From NCBI RefSeq assembly GCF_048323675.1, contig NZ_JBLWFK010000002.1, positions 62,001 to 126,000 on the forward strand: a stretch of DNA of 64,000 nucleotides, written 5' to 3'. Within the stretch, counting starts at the first letter, position 1, and each line of letters begins with the position of its first letter. Of this stretch, positions 49,415 through 56,413 are shown piece by piece. The notes under the pieces are model-generated. The model made no database searches and had not been told where the DNA came from. It saw only the letters and a list, made by a program, of their open reading frames with translations. Origin of the DNA: Mangrovimicrobium sp048323675 (GTDB lineage: Bacteria; Pseudomonadota; Gammaproteobacteria; Pseudomonadales; Halieaceae). The position numbers were made by a program, and so were the translations under genes.

Positions 49415-50794
49415 ATGCAGTCCACCGTCCCGTTCAATGCCGCGTTGCTGAACAAGTATGATACGTTCGGCCCGCGTTATACCTCCTACCCGACAGCCCT
49501 GCAGTTCTCTCCGGCGTTTACCAGGGATGATTACCTGGCGGCGCTGGCGCGCAGCAACGCAGGCGGCAAGCCCCTGTCCCTGTACTTTCACATCCCGTAC
49601 TGCGAGTCGCTGTGCTTCTACTGCGCGTGTAACAAGATTATTACCCACACGCGGGAGCGTGCGCGGCCCTACCTCGAGAACCTGTACCGGGAAGTGGGCT
49701 TGCAGGCTGAGCGGGTAGCGGGGCGAGAGGTACGCCAGTTACATTTTGGCGGTGGTTCGCCCACGTTCCTGGATGACGAGCAGTTAAACGGCTTGTTGCA
49801 GCACGCCGAAGGGCATTTCAATTTTGCCCCTTTCACCGAGCGCGAATTCTCGATCGAGATCGATCCGCGGACCGTGGGCGATAATACGATTGCACTGTTG
49901 CGCGATTACGGCTTCAACCGCCTGAGCCTGGGCGTGCAGGATTTCAACCAGGAGGTACAGCGAGCGGTCAATCGCCTGCAGTCCGTCGAGCAGGTGCAGG
50001 CGGTGCTGGATGCGGCGGCGCGGGCCGGCTATCAATCGGTGAGCATGGACCTGATCTACGGCTTGCCGCATCAGACCCTGGACAGTTTCAGCCAGACGCT
50101 GGAAACCGTTATCGGTATGCGCCCGCAGCGTTTGGCGGTCTACAGTTACGCCCACATGCCCCAGAAGGTGAAGGCGCAAAAGCTGATCGTGAGCGAGACG
50201 TTACCCGATGCCGTAACCAAGCTGGGCTTGTTGGAGCTCAGCATCCAACGCCTGCAGGAAGCCGGCTATGTCTACGTGGGCATGGACCATTTCGCCCTGC
50301 CGGAGGATGAGTTGGTGGTAGCGATGCAAAATGGCAGCCTGCAGCGTAATTTCCAGGGCTATTCGACGCATGCGGAAACCGACATGATCGCCATGGGCGT
50401 GAGTTCGATTGGCAAGGTGGACGATTGCTATAGCCAGAATCAGCGTCACGAAAAGCATTACTTGAGTGATCTCGCGGCCGACCAATTACCGGTCATGCAG
50501 GGCTATCGCCTGAGCGAAGACGATAAACTGCGGCGAGAGGTTATCCAGCGCTTGATGTGCCAGGGTGAAGTGGATCTCGCGGAGATCGAAGCGCAGTACT
50601 CAGTTCGTTTCGATCGGTATTTCAGCGAAAGTCTGGACGCTCTGGCGCCACTGGCCGAGGACGGACTTGTACAGGTCGATTCCCGTTATATTCGGGTGTT
50701 GCCGCTGGGGCGTTTACTGGTGCGCAATATTGCGATGTGCTTTGATGCGTACATCAAGCCGGCGCGTGAGCAGCGGTTCTCGCGCGTGATATAA
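49415..50794 (+). CDS. hemN: Oxygen-independent coproporphyrinogen III oxidase
   Basis: A 459-residue radical SAM enzyme that converts coproporphyrinogen III to protoporphyrinogen IX without oxygen in haem synthesis. The cluster-binding motif is YCESLCFYCAC with Cys63, Cys67 and Cys70 (one residue off the E. coli numbering). FGGGSPTF, EIDPRT, NRLSLGVQDF and DLIYGLPHQT are the expected radical SAM and HemN segments. It has the C-terminal HemN domain, which separates true HemN from HemW. A candidate FNR/Anr box lies upstream. Confidence 0.95.
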   Translation: MQSTVPFNAALLNKYDTFGPRYTSYPTALQFSPAFTRDDYLAALARSNAGGKPLSLYFHIPYCESLCFYCACNKIITHTRERARPYLENLYREVGLQAERVAGREVRQLHFGGGSPTFLDDEQLNGLLQHAEGHFNFAPFTEREFSIEIDPRTVGDNTIALLRDYGFNRLSLGVQDFNQEVQRAVNRLQSVEQVQAVLDAAARAGYQSVSMDLIYGLPHQTLDSFSQTLETVIGMRPQRLAVYSYAHMPQKVKAQKLIVSETLPDAVTKLGLLELSIQRLQEAGYVYVGMDHFALPEDELVVAMQNGSLQRNFQGYSTHAETDMIAMGVSSIGKVDDCYSQNQRHEKHYLSDLAADQLPVMQGYRLSEDDKLRREVIQRLMCQGEVDLAEIEAQYSVRFDRYFSESLDALAPLAEDGLVQVDSRYIRVLPLGRLLVRNIAMCFDAYIKPAREQRFSRVI

Positions 50795-50807
50795 GTAAAT
50801 AAGTGGG

Positions 50808-50906
50808 TAAAAGGGGTCAGAGCCCTTTTTGAATAGATTTGATGTGGGCGGAATGAACGCCTGAAGACTCATCATTTGCGGCCTAAAAGGGCTCTGACCC
50901 CTTTAA
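50808..50906 (+). repeat. REP doublet between convergent hemN and the cupin gene
   Basis: A short doublet: left core at 50813-50825 with flank GAATAGATTTGATGTG; right flank CATCATTTGCGGCC and core at 50889-50901. The TTTA at the right edge contains the TAA stop of the cupin gene. Likely shared terminator. Confidence 0.85.
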
Positions 50907-51316
50907 TTGGCCAGTATCCGTTCCGGCTTTCCGGCCACATGGACCCTGAATACCACGGCCCTTGCACCCTCCGGCCCGCCCACCGGCGCGTGCTCTGCCT
51001 CGGGTGGGATTACATAGGCGTCACCGGCCCCCAGCCAACGGTCCTCCTTGCCGGCCTCCACGTGGTTGGCGCCGCCCTCGATCACGTAGACAAACTCCTC
51101 GCCCGGGTGATGGTGACGTGGCACCTCGGCATTCGGCGGTATGACCACGTCCGAGATAATGACCTCCAATTGCGGCGCCGCGCTAATCGGTGCACGTAAC
51201 ATCATGTTGGAGCCGGGCGGCGGCCTGAATGCCTGCGTCGCGAAACTGACGCCGACCTGAAGGGCGGCCATTGCTGCGGCCCCTACCAGGACTCCTGAAA
51301 CGAAGCGTCCTGCCAT
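50903..51316 (-). CDS. Exported or membrane-anchored cupin-domain protein
   Basis: A 137-residue protein with a hydrophobic N-terminus (GRFVSGVLVGAAAMAALQVGV) that is either a signal peptide or an anchor. A single cupin domain follows: motif 1 is EVPRHHHPGEEFVYVIEGG (metal-binding His/His/Glu) and motif 2 is GDAYVIPPEAEHAPV (His). It is probably a periplasmic metal-binding cupin; the activity is unknown. The start at 51316 is chosen because it begins the hydrophobic segment. Confidence 0.83.
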   Translation of the reverse strand: MAGRFVSGVLVGAAAMAALQVGVSFATQAFRPPPGSNMMLRAPISAAPQLEVIISDVVIPPNAEVPRHHHPGEEFVYVIEGGANHVEAGKEDRWLGAGDAYVIPPEAEHAPVGGPEGARAVVFRVHVAGKPERILAN

Positions 51317-51401
51317 ATCCTCACCCGTCCTGTAGATATAAGCGTCGATGACGTGGATTACAGCGCAAGAGGCGAACTTTAGCAATTACCGGTAAAAGGG
51401 G

Positions 51402-51492
51402 TAAAAGGAGTCAGAGCACTTTTCTCTCTTTATCCCTTCAGGCGCCATTCTTCTGCGTATCAAAAATGGCCAATAAGGGCTGACCGCATTAC
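51402..51492 (+). repeat. Degenerate REP doublet
   Basis: The left end TAAAAGGAGTCAGAGCAC has two changes in the core; the right end AATGGCCAATAAGGGCTGACCGC has lost part of the core. The spacing is about 90 bases, like the doublet at 50808. An old copy. Confidence 0.6.
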
Positions 51493-51514
51493 CTCATTCC
51501 AGCGGGTAAAAAAA

Positions 51515-51530
51515 TGTGACTCCGATCACA
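51515..51530 (+). promoter_or_regulatory. CRP/Vfr-like binding site
   Basis: TGTGACTCCGATCACA: perfect TGTGA and TCACA half-sites with a 6-base spacer, preceded by AAAA, so close to the E. coli CRP consensus. It lies about 120 bases upstream of the large surface-protein gene and about 50 bases upstream of a possible -10 box. This suggests cAMP-dependent activation. Confidence 0.65.
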
Positions 51531-51650
51531 GTTGCGGGCGTCTGAATTCTCTTGAAAGTCTGTAAGATAGCCGCTGCCTTTTCATTTGCGGTCGTCAACG
51601 CATAAAGCCTGGACCTGCTCCCTCGAGTGATCACTACAAGGAATTGTCGA

Positions 51651-54185
51651 GTGCCCAACAGAAATTACGTAACGTCTTCAAAGCCCGGCCAATTCCTGTT
51701 TGCACTATGGCTAAGCCTCACTGCGGCTTGCTTCATGACGGGCAGGGCCACTGCAGCCGAGCTGGGCTGTGCTGCCAACGGCCATACCCCGGTTTTCGGG
51801 ACTAATTACGGCACCTTGCTGGACGCACAGACCTGGGAAATCATCGAGGGCGACCCGCTGATTATCGGTGTCGGCTCTACCGGTGGCGTTGCGCTGTGGG
51901 TATGCCACCCGAGCGGCATCAAGTACCAGTACTTCTCCGAGGACTCCTGGCGTTCACTGGTCTGGCTCAATGGCGCCGATACCAGTAACGCCTTTTATAC
52001 GGGTTACACCGCGCGCGGCACGCGCGCTACAGCAGTGAGCCTGACCCGGCCTGATGCGGAGACCATTGTCGCGACGCTCAACCTCGGGTCAAAGGCACAG
52101 TTGAAGATGATTGTGTCCTACGAGGACGGCAGCCTGTCCTACAAGAAACGCTTCGAACTGACCAACACCACCGCGGCCACGTTTACCGACGTGCGCCTCA
52201 TGCACGGCGGCGACGCCTATTTTGGCGGTGTCGATAGTGCGCGTAGCTGGTGGGATGCCACGTCCGGCAGGCTGAACCTGAGCAACAACGGTTTCAGCAA
52301 TTCCGGCACCATCAGCTTTTTTGGCGCGGTGGTAACGCCGGCAAACCACTACTTCGGTGGCCTGTTCTCCACGGGCAATATGCAGGCGAATTCCGGTCGG
52401 CTGGGGGATGAGGCCAACGCGAGCTACGTGGACGCGGGATACTATCTGGAGTGGGACAAGGCTAGCCTGGCCGCGGGCCAGACCTGGGTCGTCGAGTCCT
52501 ATGAGCAGGTCACCCACCCGAGTTACCTGCAGGTGTTGCCGGTGCCCGAGCAGTTTGCCGAGCCCGGTGAAGACGTCACCCTGAACTTCCTGGTGCAAAA
52601 CCTCGACAATACAGCACACACATTTTCCCTGTCCGCTGCCGCCAACCCCGCGTGGACCACGGCCCTGCCCAACGGCAACAGCATCACGCTGGCTTCCCTG
52701 GAGCGGGTGATCGTGCCTGTGGTGGTGAGCGTGCCCGGCTCTGCGCCAGAAAGTGCTGCCAGCCAGGTCAGCCTGACGGCCACCGAAAGCGGGGCCGCAG
52801 TGAGCTCGACGGGTACCTCGGACGTCACCGTTTATATCGCTGATTACAGCCTGTCCGCGAGTAGCCTCGACTTCGGCACAGTCGTTATTGGCTCCCCCTC
52901 GCCGACGCGTACACTCACGTTCAGCAACGCAGGCAGTGCCCTCGAGGTGGGAGCAGTCGGGGTTCCGGATGCCGTTGATGCCCCTTATACCATCACCGCC
53001 GATACCTGCTCCGGGAATGTCATCGCCACTAACGGCAGTTGTTCGGTGACGATCCAGTACCAGCCCATGACGCCGGCGGCCCACCCGGACACCTTCAGCT
53101 TCCCGCTGCTGTTCCCGGTGGCTGATGCCGAATCCATTGCACTGTCGGGGACGGGTATCCAGAATGCGGTAGACTTGGGTGTCATCTTTGACGCGGACCC
53201 GCTGGCGGCGGAAGCCGGCACCAGTATTGCCTACACCGTTACGGCGAGCAACAGCGGTCCCGAATTAGAGTATGCGGCGCAGTTGGTTGCAGGCTTCCCG
53301 GCGGGTGTCAGCGCCTGTACCTGGACCAGCGCGGCGAGCGGTGGCGCCAGCGGCAATAGCGCTTCGGGTAGCGGCGACATTAACGAGACACTGGAATTGC
53401 CGGCCGGTGCGTCAGTGACCTACAGCACGACCTGTACCGCGAGTACCACCGGCGTGGCGCTGGGCAACGCGACCATAGCCGGCCTTGGCGCAGACAGCCA
53501 GGCGAGTAACAACAGCGCGAGCGCCTCGGTAGATATCTTTGAAGACGGCGTGGATGGCGGTGTGGAGGACGGCGCCCCCAACGGTGGTGACGGCAACTAC
53601 GACGGGATTCCCGACAGCCTGCAGCCGGGCGTGGTGTCCATTCCGCTCGGTGGCCAATACGTCACTATGGAAGTCGGCGGGGCTTGTAGCCAGGCCGAAC
53701 GTGTCGCTGAAACGGGCGAAGCCGCCCTCGCGCCAGACCCGCTCTGGGACTACCCATACGGGCTGATCAGCTTCGAGTTGCCCTGCAGCAGCGCCACCGT
53801 CAAGTTTTTCTACCACGGCATGACCATGTTCGAGCCCGGTATGGCCTATCGCAAGTACGGACCGACACCGCCGGACTTTTCCGCGCCCAGCTGGTACAGC
53901 GTGGACGCCACTTTCGTGGAAGAGAGCGTGGGAGCTGGCGCTACCGTCTGGACCGCAAGCCTCAATCTCGTCGATGGCGCCCTCGGTGACAACACTGGCG
54001 TGGACGGCCGTATTGTCGATCCGGGCGGGGTGGGGGTGCGGCTTCCTGCCGCGGCGCCCGTACCAGCAGCGGGACAAGCCCAGGTGATTCCCGTGATGGG
54101 ATTGCCCGCGCTGGGCCTGTTGGCGGGATTGCTGGCGCTGTTGGCAATCAGGGGGGGTAATAAAAGGGGGCAGAGCCCTTTTTGA
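51651..54185 (+). CDS. Large XrtH-type surface protein (choice-of-anchor D and U domains)
   Basis: An 844-residue exported protein with a signal peptide ending near GRATAAE. Residues about 35-300 are a beta-rich N-terminal domain. A choice-of-anchor D/ASPM-SPD2-hydin-like domain lies near 400-500 (SASSLDFGTVVIGS) and a DUF11-like domain near 510-630 (VTASNSGPELEYAAQLVAGF split). A choice-of-anchor U-like domain spans about 660-800 (DGNYDGIPDSLQPGVV, DGALGDNTGVDGRIVDPGG). The tail VIPVMGLPALGLLAGLLALL then RGG is an IPTL-like sorting signal. The final NKRGQSPF and TGA come from a REP end. I prefer the GTG at 51651, with AAGGA upstream. Its expression may depend on the CRP-like site. Confidence 0.82.
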   Translation: MPNRNYVTSSKPGQFLFALWLSLTAACFMTGRATAAELGCAANGHTPVFGTNYGTLLDAQTWEIIEGDPLIIGVGSTGGVALWVCHPSGIKYQYFSEDSWRSLVWLNGADTSNAFYTGYTARGTRATAVSLTRPDAETIVATLNLGSKAQLKMIVSYEDGSLSYKKRFELTNTTAATFTDVRLMHGGDAYFGGVDSARSWWDATSGRLNLSNNGFSNSGTISFFGAVVTPANHYFGGLFSTGNMQANSGRLGDEANASYVDAGYYLEWDKASLAAGQTWVVESYEQVTHPSYLQVLPVPEQFAEPGEDVTLNFLVQNLDNTAHTFSLSAAANPAWTTALPNGNSITLASLERVIVPVVVSVPGSAPESAASQVSLTATESGAAVSSTGTSDVTVYIADYSLSASSLDFGTVVIGSPSPTRTLTFSNAGSALEVGAVGVPDAVDAPYTITADTCSGNVIATNGSCSVTIQYQPMTPAAHPDTFSFPLLFPVADAESIALSGTGIQNAVDLGVIFDADPLAAEAGTSIAYTVTASNSGPELEYAAQLVAGFPAGVSACTWTSAASGGASGNSASGSGDINETLELPAGASVTYSTTCTASTTGVALGNATIAGLGADSQASNNSASASVDIFEDGVDGGVEDGAPNGGDGNYDGIPDSLQPGVVSIPLGGQYVTMEVGGACSQAERVAETGEAALAPDPLWDYPYGLISFELPCSSATVKFFYHGMTMFEPGMAYRKYGPTPPDFSAPSWYSVDATFVEESVGAGATVWTASLNLVDGALGDNTGVDGRIVDPGGVGVRLPAAAPVPAAGQAQVIPVMGLPALGLLAGLLALLAIRGGNKRGQSPF

Positions 54186-54423
54186 GCGGAATTGGTGTGA
54201 GCCGTAGCAGAGCTGCTAGATGCCTCGTTATGGCCGCCCGCGGGACACCTGTCCTGCGCGGATACGCGGGCAGGCCGGGAATGAACATGCGTGGCTGGCG
54301 GGGCATGCCGACACTGGCAGAATGGCGATGTCAGCTATGCTAATGATTCTTTCGAGGATGCGAACAGCAATACCGCCAACATGGTCATCAGATGTGGCCG
54401 AAAAGGGCTCTGACCCCTTTATT
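54162..54423 (-). mobile_element. Internally deleted, non-autonomous derivative of the RAYT element
   Basis: A left end (GGGGGCAGAGCCC, one change) and a right end (GTCATCAGATGTGGCCG then core at 54406-54418) enclose about 260 bases. The left 95 bases match the 3' end of the RAYT locus (CTAGATGCCT, GGCCGCCCGCG, ACCTGTCC) and the right 160 bases match its 5' side (GCAGGCCGGGAATGAACATG, GGGGCATG, GACACTGGC, CAGCTATGCTAAT). About 600 bases of the transposase gene are missing; the junction is near 54260. A MITE-like copy, inserted at the stop of the large surface protein gene. Confidence 0.85.
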
Positions 54424-54432
54424 CCTTTATTC

Positions 54433-54678
54433 CTAAGCCTTTCTCGCCTGAATTTTCCTTCCTTTAACGCCGCTACGTGCCAGGATCTCCAGCGCTTTTC
54501 CAACCTTCTCCCGAGTCATCGCGACGTATGCGACCATATCGAAAATGTCGATCTTGCCGATATGTTCTCGCGTCAGTTCCCCCGTGGCGGTAAGTGCGCC
54601 CAGAATATCGCCGGGGCGGAGTTTGGCCTTGCGCCCGGCGTTGAGAGCCAGTGTTTGCATGCTGCCTTTGATCGCCAG
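54433..54678 (-). pseudogene. Duplicated 3' end of dbpA; open 75-codon RNA-binding-domain minigene
   Basis: About 245 bases nearly identical to the 3' end of dbpA (56414-56659), with six differences seen by eye, five of them clustered within 14 bases. The copy keeps an open frame from an internal ATG (54660) to the same stop and encodes the last 75 residues of DbpA with a single Glu/Asp change (TGELTREHIG against TGELTRDHIG). This is the complete C-terminal RNA-binding domain that targets DbpA to 23S rRNA hairpin 92. It lies exactly between two REP elements. No promoter or ribosome site is evident, so a pseudogene is more likely than an expressed gene. Confidence 0.8.
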
Positions 54679-54679
54679 T

Positions 54680-54811
54680 AAATAAGGGGTCAGAGCCCTT
54701 TTTGCATAGGTTTGATGTACAGATGCTTCGGGCGCACACGCCCTGTAAGCGAATGCCAGTTATGACCAGGCGTCTATCAGATTCGGTCGAAAAGGGCTCT
54801 GACCCCTTTAT
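54680..54811 (+). repeat. REP doublet (about 128-bp subfamily)
   Basis: Left core at 54686-54698 with flank GCATAGGTTTGATGTAC; the internal CGGGCGCACACGCCCTGTAA and GCGAATGCCAGT; right flank TATCAGATTCGGTCG and core at 54794-54806. The right TTTA holds the TAA of the surface protein gene at 54808. Its left edge marks the break point of the duplicated dbpA segment. Confidence 0.85.
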
Positions 54812-55422
54812 CCCTTCCTGGACCTTGCTATACCCAGCAGTCCCACCACCACTATGGCCAGGGAAAATGGCACTATGGGCAGGGAGGTAGGCACTGCTGC
54901 CGGTGCTTGTGCTTGTGCGGGTGCTGGCGCCGGTGCGGGTGCCGGTGGGGGCTCCGGTTCAGGCGCCTGGGCTACGAAGGTACCACTGAAAATTCGCTCG
55001 CCAGGTCCAGAAAGCGTCCCTGTACCATCATTCGTCCAAAACAGGCTGAATGAAGTAGGGCTATTTACCACTATCGAGCCAGTAGCAAAGGACGCCTGCC
55101 CATTCGATATAGTGAAAGGGGAGGCAAAGTCGAGGCCATAAACTCTAAATTCGATTTCCTGGCCGGTACACTGCCAGCCACAAACGGTGCTGTCTGATTG
55201 CAGGTAAAAGTCGGTATTGCCGGCTCCTTCATTCAGGAAGAGTGAATAGCCGAATATGCTCACATCAGCTCCATCTCCAACCGTGCCGCTAAACTGTATG
55301 TTAAGGGTGCCATTAACGTATATATCCACGTTTACACTGTCACCGGGAGGCAGTGACTGTGCGTTAATCGTTCCAGGTAGTCCAATAACGGCGGCGGCGA
55401 CCAGCCATCTTATAGCGTACAT
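54808..55422 (-). CDS. Small exported protein with IPTL/PEP-like sorting tail
   Basis: A 204-residue exported protein. It has a signal peptide (about 1-22, ending in TINAQ) and a beta-rich domain with repeated NGTLNIQFSGTVGDGAD-like and FYLQSDSTVCGW segments (one Cys pair: CGWQC). A flexible PAPAPAPAPAQAQAPA stretch near 165-180 follows. The tail is VPTSLPIVPFSLAIVVVGLL then ARSRKG. The Pro/Ala hinge plus helix plus basic end is typical of exosortase-type or related sorting. The family of the body domain is not recognised. AAGGGG precedes the ATG at 55422. Confidence 0.75.
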   Translation of the reverse strand: MYAIRWLVAAAVIGLPGTINAQSLPPGDSVNVDIYVNGTLNIQFSGTVGDGADVSIFGYSLFLNEGAGNTDFYLQSDSTVCGWQCTGQEIEFRVYGLDFASPFTISNGQASFATGSIVVNSPTSFSLFWTNDGTGTLSGPGERIFSGTFVAQAPEPEPPPAPAPAPAPAQAQAPAAVPTSLPIVPFSLAIVVVGLLGIARSRKG

Positions 55423-55564
55423 CGAGATCCCCTTTGGCGTATTAATCAGTGTACTGGATTGCTTTCCGGGAGCTTCCCAGGTAACCGTGAAGCCAGACAC
55501 TTAACTTGTCATATATACAGCCTTATCAATTTATTGGCTCCTTGTTTTCGCACTAACTGCAAAC

Positions 55565-55733
55565 AAAAAGGGTCAGCCGCTAGCGCTATATCGGAAAACG
55601 GGTCAGAGTCCTTTTTGCCGAGCCCTTTTTTGTATAGGTTTGATGTACAGATTCTTCGGGCGCACACGCCATGCAAGCGAATGTTGACCTGGCCTCTATC
55701 AGATTCGGTCGAAAAGGGCTCTGACCCCTTTAT
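55565..55733 (+). repeat. REP doublet with a repeated left end
   Basis: The left side holds two worn cores (AAAAAGGGTCAGCC at 55565 and ACGGGTCAGAGTCC at 55598) and a third AGCCCTTTTTTG before the flank GTATAGGTTTGATGTAC. The internal sequence and right flank (TATCAGATTCGGTCG) match the 54.7-kb copy closely, with the right core at 55716-55728. The stacked left ends suggest nested insertion or slippage. Confidence 0.8.
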
Positions 55734-55743
55734 CCCCACGCCA

Positions 55744-56151
55744 TCAGCCCGGACCGAGCAAGCGGGCAAGATACTGGCTCATGTGGCATTCACGAAAGTG
55801 ATCATTGCACCAGGCCTCGGCGGACAGGAAGTCGTAATACCGGGGCTGGAATACATAGGTCTGGCAGTGCCGCGGAGTACCGCAATCGAGGTAAACAACC
55901 ACGGACTCCCTCCGGTAGAAACGGCCTTCGTACTCATCCAGTAGCGATATCGCGCACTGGTCCAGCCCGGTGACCAGGGCGCCCTCCACGCTGCTCGTTC
56001 CGTCCGGGCGGATCGCGGGAAACATCTGTCCTGATACCGTGACCCGCCTGTAGCCCGCCAAGCGGGCGCCGACCTTTGGCAAGGGCTGGTCCAAAAGAAT
56101 TCTCAGCACCTCATCGTTCAATAAGGTGCCGTAAACGAAGATATCCTGCAT
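55744..56151 (-). CDS. Gamma-glutamylcyclotransferase-like (AIG2/GGCT) protein
   Basis: A 135-residue AIG2-like protein. FVYGTLLNDEVL at 5-16 is the substrate-binding YGTL loop, and LLDEYEGRFYRRESVVV near 70-86 contains the conserved acidic residue expected for catalysis (Glu in DEYEG). It probably acts on gamma-glutamyl amines or peptides. This is the second cyclotransferase-fold protein in the window, distinct from the ChaC-like one at 6480-7004. Confidence 0.86.
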   Translation of the reverse strand: MQDIFVYGTLLNDEVLRILLDQPLPKVGARLAGYRRVTVSGQMFPAIRPDGTSSVEGALVTGLDQCAISLLDEYEGRFYRRESVVVYLDCGTPRHCQTYVFQPRYYDFLSAEAWCNDHFRECHMSQYLARLLGPG

Positions 56152-56280
56152 GTGACGTAGCTAACCCGTTACCGCTTCGGTGAATACTGCAAGCGCGGCG
56201 TCGCGCTGCGGGTTAATTCTAGACCAAGAGCGGCTTTCGCTGTGCACCAGAAACCCGGCGAAATCAATCTCACCAGCTAT

Positions 56281-56411
56281 ACAAGAGGCCAGGGCTCTTT
56301 TTGCTCAGGTTTGACGTGCGAACTGATCGGACTGCACAAGCCGTTTAAGCGAATGACAATAGCGTCCGAGCGCCAATCAGATGTGGCCGAAAAGGGCTCT
56401 GACCCCTTTAT
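56281..56411 (+). repeat. REP doublet (about 128-bp subfamily) downstream of dbpA
   Basis: The left end is worn (GCCAGGGCTCTTTTTG) with flank CTCAGGTTTGACGTGCG; the internal GCACAAGCCGTTTAAGCGAA and TGACAATAG; right flank CAATCAGATGTGGCCG and core at 56394-56406. It lies just beyond the dbpA stop. It pairs closely with the doublet on the other side of dbpA at 57884-58013, so dbpA is bracketed by near-identical repeats. Confidence 0.85.
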
Positions 56412-56413
56412 TC

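Larger units (their letters stand above)
51317..51650. other. Intergenic region with degenerate REP doublet and CRP-like site
   Basis: No gene recognised. From left to right it holds a worn REP doublet (51402-51492), a near-consensus CRP/Vfr site (51515-51530) and the leader of the large surface protein. TAAGAT at 51563-51568 is a plausible -10 box. Confidence 0.55.

Noticed and set aside
29892..54185. A conserved C-terminal RGQSPF peptide domain shared by several proteins
   Set aside because: It is not a protein domain: the residues are encoded by the inserted REP end, and orthologous families would not be expected to carry them.
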